Notes: generated from the sequence alone by a model not told the origin. 64,000 nt of DNA from Lentzea sp033794685 (GCA_033794685.1 JARAYZ010000002.1), one strand, 5' to 3'; shown: positions 25,463-34,893, numbered from the stretch's first letter. Translations and numbers: made by a program.

Positions 25463-26344
25463 ATGTCAGCGCCAGTTCTGGTCACCGGAGCCACCGGCAA
25501 GCAGGGAGGCGCCGCTGTTGAAGCGCTGACGGCGGCAGGCGTCCCCGTGCGCGCGTTGGTCCGCGATCCCGAGTCCGGCCGTGCGAAGTCCCTGGGTGTG
25601 GAACTCGTCGTCGGCGACCTGCACGACCGCGCCTCGCTGGTGGCCGCCACCAAGGGCGCCGGGGCCGTGTTCTCCGTGCAGATGCCCGCGTTCACCGCGG
25701 ACGGTTTCGACTTCGAGGGCGAGGTCGCCCAGGCGACGAACCTGATCGAGGCCGCACGGGAGTCGGGCGTGCCGCAGTTCGTCCAGACGACCGTCGACGG
25801 CGCGGGACAGCACACCGTGGACGAGCTCTACCCGGTGCGAGCGGCGTCCATGAACGCCAAGGCGGCCATCCAGGACCACCTCCGCACCGCCGGTTTCGAG
25901 CGGTGGACGTTGCTGAAGCCGGGCTTCTTCATGGAGAACTTCCTGCCCTCGTCCGCCTTCCTGTTCCCGCGCGGGGTCGAGGGAGGCCTGGTCAGCCTGC
26001 TGAAGCCGACGACACGCCTTGCACTGGTCGCCGTCCGCGACATCGGCACGGCGGTCGCCGCCGCCGTCGCGGACCCCGGACGGTTCCACCGCGTGGAGCT
26101 GGAACTCGCGAGCGACCACCTGTCGATGGCCGAGATCGCTGCGGTGCTCTCCCGCGTGCTCGGCGCCGGCCTGACCGCACCGGACATGACGCTGGACGAA
26201 GCCCGTGCCGCCGGCCTGCCCGAGATGGCCTCCGGGCACGACCGGCTGAACGAGACCGGAATGGCCGGGCGGCCGGAGTACGCGAGGGAACTGGGGCTGC
26301 CGCTCACCGGATTCGCCGAGTGGGCGCGGGAAGCTCTGCGGTAG
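25463..26344 (+). CDS. NmrA/HSCARG-like NAD(P)-binding protein
   Basis: 293 aa. The atypical-SDR nucleotide motif is VTGATGKQGGAAVEAL (residues 6-21), with RALVRDPES for the adenosine phosphate and VVGDLHD. The body (FVQTTVDGAG, LKPGFFMENFLP) matches NmrA-like sensors and reductases, which often lack the SDR catalytic Tyr. Role: redox sensing or quinone/ketone reduction, not resolvable here. GGAGAG precedes the ATG. Likely controlled by the divergent TetR. Confidence 0.85.
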   Translation: MSAPVLVTGATGKQGGAAVEALTAAGVPVRALVRDPESGRAKSLGVELVVGDLHDRASLVAATKGAGAVFSVQMPAFTADGFDFEGEVAQATNLIEAARESGVPQFVQTTVDGAGQHTVDELYPVRAASMNAKAAIQDHLRTAGFERWTLLKPGFFMENFLPSSAFLFPRGVEGGLVSLLKPTTRLALVAVRDIGTAVAAAVADPGRFHRVELELASDHLSMAEIAAVLSRVLGAGLTAPDMTLDEARAAGLPEMASGHDRLNETGMAGRPEYARELGLPLTGFAEWAREALR

Positions 26345-26552
26345 GGCTCAGAGTCTCTCCCCGGCGGTGACGAACAGCCGCTCGGCGGCGTCCAGCAGCA
26401 CGTCGCGCAACGCCGGCGAGGTCGTCGCCACCGCCGCCGCCCGGAACCGGGTGCCGACGCCCATCAGGTCCACCCGGGACAGCCGTTCGTCGTGGTCCCA
26501 GTGCGGCGTCACGGGCACCGGCGTCACGGACGGGATCACGACGACCGACCGG

Positions 26553-27459
26553 ATGGCGGCGCTGGGGCTGCCCGTCCACGACGTGTCGATTCCCTTCGAG
26601 TCGGCTCGGGGCTGCTGGTGGGGAGCCAAGCACCACTGCACCACGCGGCGAGGACTACGAGATCTTCTACGAGGTCAAGGCGAACCTCACCAGGGCGCAG
26701 CTGAAAGTCCTCGCGCTCGGGGGCGTGACGCGGCTGCAGCCCGGCCTGGAGTCGCTCAGCTCCGCCGTGCTGCGGCTGATGAACAAGGGGGTCCGCGCCG
26801 CGCAGAACGTCAACCTGTTGCGCTGGGCCGGGTACTACGGGATCGGCGTGGCGTGGAACATCCTGTGGGGTTTCCCCGGTGAGACCGCGGAGGACTACGC
26901 GGAGCAGGCGAAGGTCGTTCGCCACCTCGTGCACCTGCAACCGCCCGCGAGTGCCGACCGGCTCTGGCTCGAACGCTTCAGCCCGATGCACACCCGGCCG
27001 GACAGCTTCGGCCTGCCGCGGCCCAGGCCGGAGGCGAGCTACCGGTTCGTCTACCCGGACTCCGTCGACGTGGACCGGATCGCGTACTTCTTCGAGTACG
27101 AACCGGCCGGGGCGTTGCCCGCGAGCGCGTACACGGCGTTGAAGGAATCGGTGACGGCCTGGTCCCAGGCGTGGTCGGACACCCGCCCCAGGCTTGTCTA
27201 CCGGTCGGAGGGGGGCTATCTGCGGATCGACGACACACGGCACCAGGGACGAGACGGCACGTACGCCTTTCACGACACGCTCGCGGCGATCTACCTGGCC
27301 TGCTCCGACCGGCCGCGCACCGCGGCGGCCGTCCACGCGGAACTGGGGCTCGACCTGCCGGTGCGGGACGCGTTCCGGCAGTTCCAGGAGCGCGGGCTCA
27401 TGTTCCTGGACGGCGACCTGGCGCTCGCGCTGGCGTTGCCCGCCACTCCCGGTCGGTAG
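26553..27459 (+). pseudogene. remnant of RiPP-maturation cobalamin radical SAM enzyme
   Basis: The first part, in the frame of ATG 26553, reads ALGLPVHDVSIPFESARGCW then WGAKHHCT, the start of the radical SAM Cys motif. After HHCT the expected FCGLNG and about 50 residues are missing. Homology resumes in another frame at 26650 with EDYEIFYEVKANLTRAQLKV and continues through RLQPGLESL, LRLMNKGVRAAQNVNLLRWA and ILWGFPGETAEDY to 27459. The cobalamin-binding N-terminus is also absent. An internal deletion with frameshift thus removed the third cluster Cys, and no intact product is possible. No precursor peptide or partner gene is nearby. Confidence 0.85.
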
Positions 27460-28696
27460 TCCGCTGGGTCAGCCACACCCCGGCCGCGACGACCAGCAGG
27501 AGGCAGAGCAGACCGGCCGTGCGGCGGTCCCAGCGCCGGCCGCGACCGAGGGGATCCGCCGGCGGCGCGGCCTGGGCCTGCCTGCGCCGCTCGGCGACCA
27601 CCTCGAACCGCGCCTCGGCCAGCACCACGAGACCGATCAGGCCGAGCATGGTGTTGGACAGGGTGCCGAACGTGTCCCCGTTGTTCGCCTCCCAGTCCGA
27701 CAGCGCCTTCATCACCGCCCAGTCGTGCGGTTCGGAGGTGAGTGCGCCGGCCAGTCCGGGCTCGACCCCGTCCCGCTGCTCCGGAGGCCGCGCCATCGCC
27801 CCGGCCACCGCCTCGCTCCGGATCGCGGCACGTTCCTCGGCACGGGTCAGTTCGCCCGCCGTGGCAGCGGTCTGCGCGTCCGAGTAGACCGCGCCGATCT
27901 CCCTGGCGGTCGCGGCGACGCCTCCCTCCCCGGCGATCTGGAGCGCGGTGACGCCGAACTCGGTGCGCGTCGAGCTGATGCTCTCGGCGCTGCGGGCCTG
28001 CACGGCGTGCCGCGCGGAATCCGCCTGGTAGCGCTGCTCCTGCGAGCTGAAGTACAGCTGGGTCAACGGGAAGAGCACGCCGGCGGTCCAGATGGCGAGC
28101 AGCAGGAACGTGAGCCGCCGTTCCGGCCTGGGCGCCGAGCCGGGCTGGGGAAGGAGCTGGAGCGGAGGTTCCCGGCCTCGCACGGAGGCCCAGAAGACGG
28201 CCAGGCCGGTGACGAGTACGGTGATCACGGAGATCCACCACGCGAGCCGGGCGGCACCGTCTCCCTCCCGGTCGGGAACTTCGGGGTCGGGCAGGGGTTT
28301 CGCGCGTTCGCGCCCGGCGTCGGCGAGCCGGTGCACGAGGTCCGAACCGCCGCCGGGAAGGGTGTAGCGCTCCTGGCCGAGCAGTGTCGTGGGGCCGGAG
28401 GCCTGCCGGAACGCGAACGCGGCGTTCTCGGCGATCGTGCGTTCCGTGCGGGCCTTGTCGCCCAGCGGTGCCAGCGCGTCGGCCCGGATCTCGAGCACGG
28501 CGACGCGGAACGCGAGCGGACCCTCGTTCGCGTACACCCGCCGGACCTCGTCCTGGTGGACACCGGCCTTCTCGACCTCGACCCGGATCGCCAGCTGCCA
28601 GGCGCTGGACGCGTCGCTGTACTTCCAGCCGGCGAGGAACGTGAACGCGGCGCCGGCCAGGACCGCGACGACCTGGACGACGACCCGTGCCCTCAC
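27398..28696 (-). CDS. membrane protein of unknown function
   Basis: 432 aa. Hydrophobic helices near the N-terminus (VVVQVVAVLAGAAFTFLAG), near 155 (AWWISVITVLVTGLAVFWA), near 200 (TFLLLAIWTAGVLFPLTQLY), near 345 (LSNTMLGLIGLVVLAEA) and near the C-terminus (TAGLLCLLLVVAAGVWL). A soluble Ala/Glu-rich helical region lies between. No domain recognised. The GTG start overlaps the TGA of the lipoprotein gene, so the two are co-translated. The last 62 bp overlap, antisense, the end of the radical SAM remnant. Confidence 0.75.
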   Translation of the reverse strand: MRARVVVQVVAVLAGAAFTFLAGWKYSDASSAWQLAIRVEVEKAGVHQDEVRRVYANEGPLAFRVAVLEIRADALAPLGDKARTERTIAENAAFAFRQASGPTTLLGQERYTLPGGGSDLVHRLADAGRERAKPLPDPEVPDREGDGAARLAWWISVITVLVTGLAVFWASVRGREPPLQLLPQPGSAPRPERRLTFLLLAIWTAGVLFPLTQLYFSSQEQRYQADSARHAVQARSAESISSTRTEFGVTALQIAGEGGVAATAREIGAVYSDAQTAATAGELTRAEERAAIRSEAVAGAMARPPEQRDGVEPGLAGALTSEPHDWAVMKALSDWEANNGDTFGTLSNTMLGLIGLVVLAEARFEVVAERRRQAQAAPPADPLGRGRRWDRRTAGLLCLLLVVAAGVWLTQRTTDREWRATPARAPGRRPGT

Positions 28697-29226
28697 GACG
28701 CCCGCAACAGCACGAGGGCGTAACCGCCGGACTCGTGCAGGTGCAGCGAGTCCGCGTCGGCGCGGAAGGTGAAGACCCTGGGCTCCAGCGGTTCGGGGAC
28801 GTCTGTGTAGTCGCCGCCCGGGTCCTCCGGCGTCTTCCGGGTCCTGGTCGACTTCGCCGGCGTCAGTTCGAGCCGGTCACCGGTTGCCGAGTAAGTGCCT
28901 TCCTGGTTGCGGTGAAAGACGAAGCGGCCGGACGGAACGTTGTATTCCAGTGCTTCCCGCGACGCGTACCGGCCGTCGGCCGAGAAGCGGTAGCGCATCT
29001 CGGTGGTCGATCCCGTGCAGACCCACTCGCCGGCGATCCGAGCCGGACTCGAATCGCCGGAGGGTGGGGGAGCGGCGCACGCCGGACCCGAGCTCGTCGG
29101 TGGTGTGACGGAACTCGGCGACGGCAGGGGAGGTGGTACGAACGGGTCCGTGCACCCTGCCTGGGAAAATGCGGTGAAAACCACGATGAATGCGACGAGA
29201 AGTCGTCTCGGCACCGGTGCTGCCAT
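28693..29226 (-). CDS. lipoprotein of unknown function
   Basis: 177 aa. A type II signal peptide ends at lipobox FSQAGC (Cys 24), followed by a Pro/Ser-rich linker and a small beta-rich domain (IAGEWVCTGSTTEMRYRFSA, GRYASREALEYNV, ADADSLHLHESG) of the lipocalin-like GEW type. Function unknown. First gene of a two-gene operon with the membrane protein. The upstream 110 bp (29227-29335) are AT-rich for this genome and hold its promoter; a short open frame there is not convincing. Confidence 0.78.
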   Translation of the reverse strand: MAAPVPRRLLVAFIVVFTAFSQAGCTDPFVPPPLPSPSSVTPPTSSGPACAAPPPSGDSSPARIAGEWVCTGSTTEMRYRFSADGRYASREALEYNVPSGRFVFHRNQEGTYSATGDRLELTPAKSTRTRKTPEDPGGDYTDVPEPLEPRVFTFRADADSLHLHESGGYALVLLRAS

Positions 29227-29335
29227 GGAGGCGACTATACGTTCATCGCGAAGAAGAAAGCATAAAGAATGTTAATCGAGGTTTCGCCTGGAATATACAT
29301 CGTGAACGAAGAAATCGTCGGCCAATGCTTTCCGG

Positions 29336-30211
29336 TCACGACTCCGCCAGCACCCAGCCGCCGTCGTTCTCGTCGTCGGTGCCGAGCAGGACGTCGCCGC
29401 CGCGCAGCAGCGTCACCGCCTCGATCTTGCGCCCGGCGAACGTGCCGAGCAGGTGCGGCCGGCCCAGGCCGACGCCGACGGTGTCCGCGCGCGGCACCAG
29501 CCGGCCGATCTCGCGCAGCGACGACGAGAACGGTCCGTCGTCACCGGGGTCGACCGCGGAGGACACGAGCAGCGACCCGTCCGGCCTGATCGCGATGTCC
29601 GACACGTGCCGGACGGTCTCCTCGTGCGCGCCGGTGTCGAACTCGACGGTGCTGACCGGGCCGAACCTGTGTTCCCGCAACGAGAAGTACGCCGAGGAGA
29701 GCGTCGACGTCCGGGCGCCCGCGCCGCGATCGCCCCACACGGCGGCGAGCCGGGAACCGACGGCCTTGAGCGCGAAGCTCTCCACGTTGTCCGCCGGGTC
29801 GTGCGGGGGCAGGTCGAACGCGGCGACGACCGTGACGACGTCGCGCCGCACCCGCACGTGGAAGGCGCGGCTGCCGCTGGTGACCGCGACGTACTCGCCG
29901 GGCCGGTGGGGCACGGCGGTGACCGCTTCCAGGTCGACCGGGACCTCGCCCTGCCAGGTCATCGGCCGCACCGCGGTGACGCGGCCGTCGTCGAGGACGA
30001 TCCGCCGGACGCGTTCCTGTCCCGGTTTCTTGTTGTCGATGACCGAAAGGGCCTCGACGTGGTCACCACGGCTGGTGAGCACGGCGAGGCCGCTGACGCC
30101 CTCGGTGATGCCGGTGCCGACCCGTTGCCACGCGTCGGCGTGGGCGGGGGACGGGACGAGGGACGCGGTGACCGCGAGCAGGCACGCGGTCAGCAGGGAG
30201 CGGGAGGACAT
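29336..30211 (-). CDS. secreted protein, beta-propeller-like, unknown function
   Basis: 291 aa from ATG 30211, with GGGAGG ribosome-site-like sequence inside the early codons only. Signal peptide: SLLTACLLAVTASLVPSPAHA. The mature part alternates short beta strands with repeated phrases such as GVSGLAVLTSRGD, DLEAVTAVPHRPGEYVAVT and VSDIAIRPDGSLLVSS, as in secreted propellers of the esterase-like phytase class. No catalytic residues identified. It stands alone between divergent or convergent neighbours. Confidence 0.72.
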   Translation of the reverse strand: MSSRSLLTACLLAVTASLVPSPAHADAWQRVGTGITEGVSGLAVLTSRGDHVEALSVIDNKKPGQERVRRIVLDDGRVTAVRPMTWQGEVPVDLEAVTAVPHRPGEYVAVTSGSRAFHVRVRRDVVTVVAAFDLPPHDPADNVESFALKAVGSRLAAVWGDRGAGARTSTLSSAYFSLREHRFGPVSTVEFDTGAHEETVRHVSDIAIRPDGSLLVSSAVDPGDDGPFSSSLREIGRLVPRADTVGVGLGRPHLLGTFAGRKIEAVTLLRGGDVLLGTDDENDGGWVLAES

Positions 30212-30273
30212 CTGCCCAACGTGGCACAGGACCCGTTGCGCGCCAACGAGATGGGCCTGCTTTGCCTGAACGG

Positions 30274-31488
30274 TCAGCCGATGGTGACCACCCTCGCCCA
30301 CGACGGCGGGGTGTCCGGCACGTAGTCGGGATCGTCCTCGTCGACCTGGGACGGTCGCGAGAACAGACCCACGACCGTGCGGCAGGGCGACGACTCGGGC
30401 CAGGGCGTCTGGCCGTCGGTCAGGACGACGATCACGTCGGGACGCGAGCGCAGGGCCTTGGTGAAGCCCTCGCGCAGGTCCGTGCCACCACCGCCCACCA
30501 ACGGGATCCCCTCCGCCTGGCACAGCGGGCCGGTGACGTGGGCGGCGGCGTCGCACGACAGCACGGAGACGAGATCACGACGTCCGCCCACGGCCCGGAC
30601 GATCGCGGTGATCTCCAGGAGCGCGCTGCCCAGTTCGGCGTCGCTCACCGACCCGGACGTGTCGACGATGACGACGACCTTCGGCGGCCGGCGGCGCAGG
30701 CTCGGCATGATCACCTTCGGTACGCCCGCCGACCGGCGCGAAGGCCGGCCGTAGGTGTAGTCCTCGCCCACGCCGGGACCGGAGACGGCCGCCCGGACCG
30801 CCGAGCCCAGCAGGTCACGCCACGGCTGCGGCGGGTGGAACGCCTCCTCCGCCCAGCGCAGCCAGCCCTGCGGCACGGAACCGGGGTGGCCCGTGATGCT
30901 CTGCGCCACGCGGAACCGGACGGCGTCCTGCTCCTGCGCGGTGAGCACCCGCGCGCCGTCCGCCCCGAGGTCCCAGGACCGTTCCAGGCCGTCGGCGCCG
31001 CTGCCGCAGTCGAGCCAGACGAACGCGTCGGTGTGCGGGCCGAGCCGGAACTGCCGCAGGTAGTCCTCCATCAGCTGGCCTTCCGCGAGCCTGAGGCGTT
31101 CCGGGCGCACCGCGCCCTTCGGGCACACCAGGCCGTCGCCGAAGACGTCGTCGTTGATCTCGCAGTCCGCCGCGATGTTCATCCGCAGCCGCTCGCCCGG
31201 CCCGGACAGCTCGTGACGGGCGGCGTACCGGTCGCCGCGGCCGTGGTGGTCGCGGATCAGGTGGGAGACCTCGTGCACCCACACTCCGGCGAGTTCCTCC
31301 ACGGGCCTCCTGTCGACGAACGCGGGCGAGACGTAGCAACGCCAGTGCCGGTCTACGGCCATCGTCGGAACGTGCCGTGACTCCACCACTTTCAGCGCGA
31401 ACAACGCCGTCGCGAGGTACGGCCGGCACCGCACCGCGTAGAGCCGGGCGGCGAACAGCTTCTCCTCGTCCAGGGTTCCCCGCGTCAT
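30274..31488 (-). CDS. metallopeptidase-like/VWA protein (DUF2201 type)
   Basis: 404 aa from ATG 31488. The N-domain contains a zincin-like HExxH in VWVHEVSHLIRDHHGRGD near residue 75. The C-domain is VWA-like with MIDAS DTSGSVS near 265, a mid Thr in GGGGTDLREG and LTDGQTPW near 365. This pairing is known as DUF2201, usually next to MoxR ATPases. The start overlaps the ATPase stop (ATGA). Together they probably form an ATP-driven chaperone or metal-insertion pair. Which target they act on is not visible. Confidence 0.87.
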   Translation of the reverse strand: MTRGTLDEEKLFAARLYAVRCRPYLATALFALKVVESRHVPTMAVDRHWRCYVSPAFVDRRPVEELAGVWVHEVSHLIRDHHGRGDRYAARHELSGPGERLRMNIAADCEINDDVFGDGLVCPKGAVRPERLRLAEGQLMEDYLRQFRLGPHTDAFVWLDCGSGADGLERSWDLGADGARVLTAQEQDAVRFRVAQSITGHPGSVPQGWLRWAEEAFHPPQPWRDLLGSAVRAAVSGPGVGEDYTYGRPSRRSAGVPKVIMPSLRRRPPKVVVIVDTSGSVSDAELGSALLEITAIVRAVGGRRDLVSVLSCDAAAHVTGPLCQAEGIPLVGGGGTDLREGFTKALRSRPDVIVVLTDGQTPWPESSPCRTVVGLFSRPSQVDEDDPDYVPDTPPSWARVVTIG

Positions 31489-32717
31489 CGGCGGCCACCC
31501 GCCACGGCCGCGGTGCGGTCCGCCCGTTGTGACAGCGACACGGCACCGGCCAGCCGCTCGATCGCCTCGGGTACCTGCCAGTCCTCCTGGCGCAGGGAGG
31601 CGAGCGTCGACGCCGGGACGACCACCAGGTCCGGGGCGCCGGTCTCGAGGGCCAGCGTCAGCAGCGCCCACGCCGCGTTCCACCGCGCCTCGCCGGGCCG
31701 GTTGCGCACCGCCGCGACCACCCCGTCGAGCACGACCTGCCGCAGGTCGCCGCGCTCGGGCAGCACCGCGGCCGCCGGGTCCGCGAGCAGGTCCTCGGGG
31801 TCCGGCAGGTCCATCCGGTCGAGGCTCGCCAGCAGTTCGAGTCCGGGACCGTCCCCCACCGTGCCGCGCACCAGCATCGACAGCACGTCACGGGAGGTGC
31901 CGGCCGCGGTCGCGAACGCGGTCAGGCGCAACGCCATCTCCCAGCTCCGCGGCGAGGGCCAGGCACCGCCGCGCAGCGACTCGTTCTTGGGCAGCTGGTG
32001 CACGAGGTTCGGCCGCGCGGCCAGGAGTTCGCACACCGCCCGGCGGGCGAACGCCACCGAGTCGGTCAGCAGGTGCGGGGCCAGTCTCGGCAGTGCGGCG
32101 ACCGGCCAGGTCCCGCCCAGCCCGCGCACCACGACCTCGTGGTCGAACGTCCACTTGAGATGGACGAACCTGTTGGCCAGCGGCGGACTGAGCTCCCAGC
32201 CGTCGGCGGCCGAGGAGCGCGGGTTGGCGGCGGCCACGATCCGGACGCCCGGCGGCAGGCGCAGCGCGCCCACCCGGCGTTCGAGCACGACCCGCAGCAA
32301 CGCGGCCTGGACGGCGGGCGGGGCGGTGGACAGCTCGTCCAGGAACAGCAGTCCGCGCCCGGCCTCGACCAGGCGCACCGCCCAGTCGGGAGGCGCCATC
32401 GGGACGCCCTGGGTCGCCGGGTCGTCACCGACCACCGGCAGCCCGGAGAAGTCGGAGGGTTCGTGCACGCTGGCGATCACCGTGGTCAGCGGCAGTTCGA
32501 GGGTGTCGGCGAGCTGGGTGAGGGCCGCGGTCTTGCCGATGCCCGGTTCACCCCAGAGCAGCACCGGCAGGTCGGCGGACACGGCCAGCATCAGGGCTTC
32601 GAGCTGGGGATCGGCCCGCGGTTCGGTGGAGGTGTCGCCGAGCAGGGCGAGCAGATCGGCGGCGACGTCGAGCTGCCGGGGGTTTGTAGCTCCATTGTGG
32701 AAAGTCACTGCAAGCAT
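31485..32717 (-). CDS. MoxR-type AAA+ ATPase
   Basis: 410 aa from ATG 32717; an in-frame start at 32738 is possible. Walker A is GEPGIGKT near residue 57, Walker B is GRGLLFLDEL near 125, and sensor-like AAANPR follows near 165. The C-terminal half is helical and longer than in minimal MoxR proteins. Partner of the VWA/metallopeptidase-like protein with which it overlaps. The third gene upstream, 53 bp away, completes a three-gene operon. Confidence 0.88.
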   Translation of the reverse strand: MLAVTFHNGATNPRQLDVAADLLALLGDTSTEPRADPQLEALMLAVSADLPVLLWGEPGIGKTAALTQLADTLELPLTTVIASVHEPSDFSGLPVVGDDPATQGVPMAPPDWAVRLVEAGRGLLFLDELSTAPPAVQAALLRVVLERRVGALRLPPGVRIVAAANPRSSAADGWELSPPLANRFVHLKWTFDHEVVVRGLGGTWPVAALPRLAPHLLTDSVAFARRAVCELLAARPNLVHQLPKNESLRGGAWPSPRSWEMALRLTAFATAAGTSRDVLSMLVRGTVGDGPGLELLASLDRMDLPDPEDLLADPAAAVLPERGDLRQVVLDGVVAAVRNRPGEARWNAAWALLTLALETGAPDLVVVPASTLASLRQEDWQVPEAIERLAGAVSLSQRADRTAAVAGGRR

Positions 32718-32770
32718 GGTTCGGTCACCTGGGGTCAAGTCGTGGGCCGTGTTCCGGCCGGGAAAGTGAG

Positions 32771-34063
32771 TCAGGGGCGGCGGAAGGCCGCGCGTCGCCG
32801 GCGAGCGCGGGGGCTCGTCAGCAGGGGGTCCTTGGCGGACGGGAGCGCGCGGACGTCGTGGAGTTCCGCCCGGTACAGCCCGTGCACCACCTTGCGCTCC
32901 GCGGCCGTCGTCAGTTCGTCGCGCAACGCCCCGCTGAGCAGCAGCGCGTCCGGCCCGAGCAGGTCCTCGACGACCGCCAGGGCCCCGGCCACGTCACCGT
33001 GGTCCAGGCGGGCGCGGACGTCGTCGAGGTCCTCCGGATGCCGGTGCGCGGCGTCGATCGCCTGCAGGCAGGGCAGTCCCGTGCCGCCGAGCGCGACCAG
33101 CAGTGCCTCGCGGCGGAGGTCGGCGGGGTCGTGGTCGAGCGGGGTGAGCACCCCGTTCACCACACCGATCCGGTGTGTGCTGCCACGACAGTCGACGAGC
33201 CGTGGACTCCCTGTGCCGTCAGGACTTCGCGACAGGCCGGCCGGTGGGTGCTCCGGTAGCAGCGCCGACCGGACGAGGGGGTGCAACCGGTCGGCGTCGA
33301 TCGCGCCGGCGTGCCACAGTTCCAGGTCGGGCAGCACCCAGGTCGCCGCGTCCGGAAGAACCGTGTGGCGCTGCCGGGAAGGGTTCGGGCCGAGCACGAT
33401 CCGTTGCCGGGAACCGAGTCTCACGACGACAGCGCTGCCCGGATTCTGCTCCGCCCTGAGCAGCAACGCGGCCTCTGCCTCCCACCGGTGGGAGGCTCGG
33501 CCGTCCACCGGTGGTGGTTGCCCGGCACCGGCACGGTCGTGCAGCTCCGAGGTTCTGCGCGCGTCCCACAGGTGACGGTGCAGGTCGAGCCGGAAACGCC
33601 GATCCGGCCGGGGGTGGTGATGTCCGCCCGCCCTGCTCAGGGGCCCGGACGGCGCCCACAGCGCGAGGCTGATCCGTTGCCCCGCATCGGCCCAGGCCGG
33701 TGGTGTGCGCGCGACGAGATGCACCTCGTCGTCACCGTCGAGGCGATACCGGGCGAGGGACGTGGTGAGGCCGGGCCGCAGCATCCCGTCGGGCCTGATC
33801 CGCGGGAAGTGCCACCGGAGCAGGTCCGGCGCCAGGTGACGCAGGTCGGTGCGGACCACGTCCGCGAGCTGTCTGCCATGTGTGCGGCCCAGGCCGCGGA
33901 GGTGGAGGTCGACGTCGACCCGCGCGGCGGCACAGGCCGCCGACCAGTCGCCGGCCCGACGGCGGGCGGTAGCGGATTCGATCATCGACGCCGGCACGGC
34001 GAACTCGCGCACGTGCGACCAGAAAGTGAGGCGGGAACGTCCGTTCACGGTCGAGTGGTGCAT
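32771..34063 (-). CDS. unknown protein associated with MoxR-VWA pair
   Basis: 430 aa from ATG 34063 (a GTG two codons earlier is possible), rich in Arg, His and Leu and with no membrane helix. The N-terminus (SMIESATARRRAGDWSAACA, RVDVDLHLRGLGR) looks helical. The middle has RFRLDLHRHLWDARR and VVVRLGSRQRIVLGP. I recognise no catalytic motif. It is the first gene of the MoxR/VWA operon, so it may supply the substrate-recognition or effector role. Confidence 0.75.
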   Translation of the reverse strand: MHHSTVNGRSRLTFWSHVREFAVPASMIESATARRRAGDWSAACAAARVDVDLHLRGLGRTHGRQLADVVRTDLRHLAPDLLRWHFPRIRPDGMLRPGLTTSLARYRLDGDDEVHLVARTPPAWADAGQRISLALWAPSGPLSRAGGHHHPRPDRRFRLDLHRHLWDARRTSELHDRAGAGQPPPVDGRASHRWEAEAALLLRAEQNPGSAVVVRLGSRQRIVLGPNPSRQRHTVLPDAATWVLPDLELWHAGAIDADRLHPLVRSALLPEHPPAGLSRSPDGTGSPRLVDCRGSTHRIGVVNGVLTPLDHDPADLRREALLVALGGTGLPCLQAIDAAHRHPEDLDDVRARLDHGDVAGALAVVEDLLGPDALLLSGALRDELTTAAERKVVHGLYRAELHDVRALPSAKDPLLTSPRARRRRAAFRRP

Positions 34064-34163
34064 CAGCACTCACCTTCGGTGAACAGGACCCCCGATCTGC
34101 TCGAGTGGGTGATCATCGAGGAAACCGTAGCAGGCGGCGCAAGCGACTACCGGCATGACTGCA

Positions 34164-34187
34164 CGGCCACCCGGTTCCAGGTGGCCG
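34164..34187 (-). terminator. hairpin downstream of the small membrane protein gene
   Basis: CGGCCACC and GGTGGCCG pair around an 8-nt loop, 28 bases past the stop at 34216. The rest of the 34064-34215 gap holds only the operon's promoter region. Confidence 0.45.
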
Positions 34188-34215
34188 TCCGGTCCTCAGA
34201 GGACTGTTCCGCCCC

Positions 34216-34398
34216 TCACTTCTTGCGAGCGGCGTGGAATGCGAGCGCCAGTCCGCCGGCGACGCAGAGGATCCCGATCGTGGTCCACGTGCTGTCGCCG
34301 GTCATGAAGCTGCCCTTCAGGTAGCCGAGACCCTGTGTGGTCCACACGGCGCCGATGACGACCAGCAGGACACCGAGCCCGATCAACCCTTTGCGCAT
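34216..34398 (-). CDS. small two-helix membrane protein
   Basis: 60 aa: MRKGLIGLGVLLVVIGAVW forms the first helix, TIGILCVAGGLALAFHAA the second, and a basic RKK end follows. The topology and positive-inside ends support a real membrane peptide. Function unknown. It follows the SRPBCC gene by nine bases and likely shares its transcript. Confidence 0.7.
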   Translation of the reverse strand: MRKGLIGLGVLLVVIGAVWTTQGLGYLKGSFMTGDSTWTTIGILCVAGGLALAFHAARKK

Positions 34399-34407
34399 GG
34401 ACCGACC

Positions 34408-34893
34408 CTACGCGAGCCGGGCGGCCGTGAGAGTCCTCGAACCCTGCTCGGCGACCCACTCGGCGAGTGCGGTGAGCGTGGTCTCGGCGCTGGCCGCCAT
34501 GTAGTCGCGCAGCCCGATCAGGTCGGGACCGAGGACGGGGTCCGTGCGGAGCAGGCGCCAGGACTGCCGCGCCACGGTGCCGCGGCCCTGGGCGCGCAGG
34601 GTCCAGCTCCACTCGACGATGCCGTCCGCGGCGCCACCGACCACGAAGGCGAAGGCGGCTCCGGGTTCGGCTCGCACGACCTGCGAACGGCTGGTCCACT
34701 CCTTGTCGCCCTTGCGGTTGTGGCCGCTGAACCACGCGCCGACCTCGGGGCCGGCGCCCTCGTCGTACACGACGTCGCTCGCGTTCGGGCTCCAGCGGCC
34801 GATCGCGGACACGTCGCTGACGAGCCGGTAGACCTCGGCGGGAGCGGCGTCGACCCACGCGTGACGGGTGAAGGCCAACTCGGACAGGTTCAT
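34408..34893 (-). CDS. SRPBCC/polyketide-cyclase-like protein
   Basis: 161 aa from ATG 34893. It begins with the START-like strand HAWVDAAPAEVYRLVSDVSA, then IGRWSP; GAGPEVGAWFSGHNRKGD and the closing long helix LRDYMAASAETTLTALAEWV follow. It is a hydrophobic-ligand binding fold. No catalytic assignment. Divergent from the XRE regulator gene at 35022 and possibly controlled by it. Confidence 0.83.
   Translation of the reverse strand: MNLSELAFTRHAWVDAAPAEVYRLVSDVSAIGRWSPNASDVVYDEGAGPEVGAWFSGHNRKGDKEWTSRSQVVRAEPGAAFAFVVGGAADGIVEWSWTLRAQGRGTVARQSWRLLRTDPVLGPDLIGLRDYMAASAETTLTALAEWVAEQGSRTLTAARLA

Noticed and set aside
26348..26527. 59-codon minus-strand frame ending in AERLFVTAGERL
   Set aside because: It lies in the broken region before the radical SAM remnant, has no clear ribosome site or partner and matches no family. 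It could be a tail of a lost gene, so it is not listed as a CDS.
29269..29589. Plus-strand frame starting in the AT-rich gap (MLIEVSPGIYIVNEE...)
   Set aside because: After about 20 plausible residues it runs antisense into the secreted propeller-like gene and becomes Arg-rich shadow sequence.
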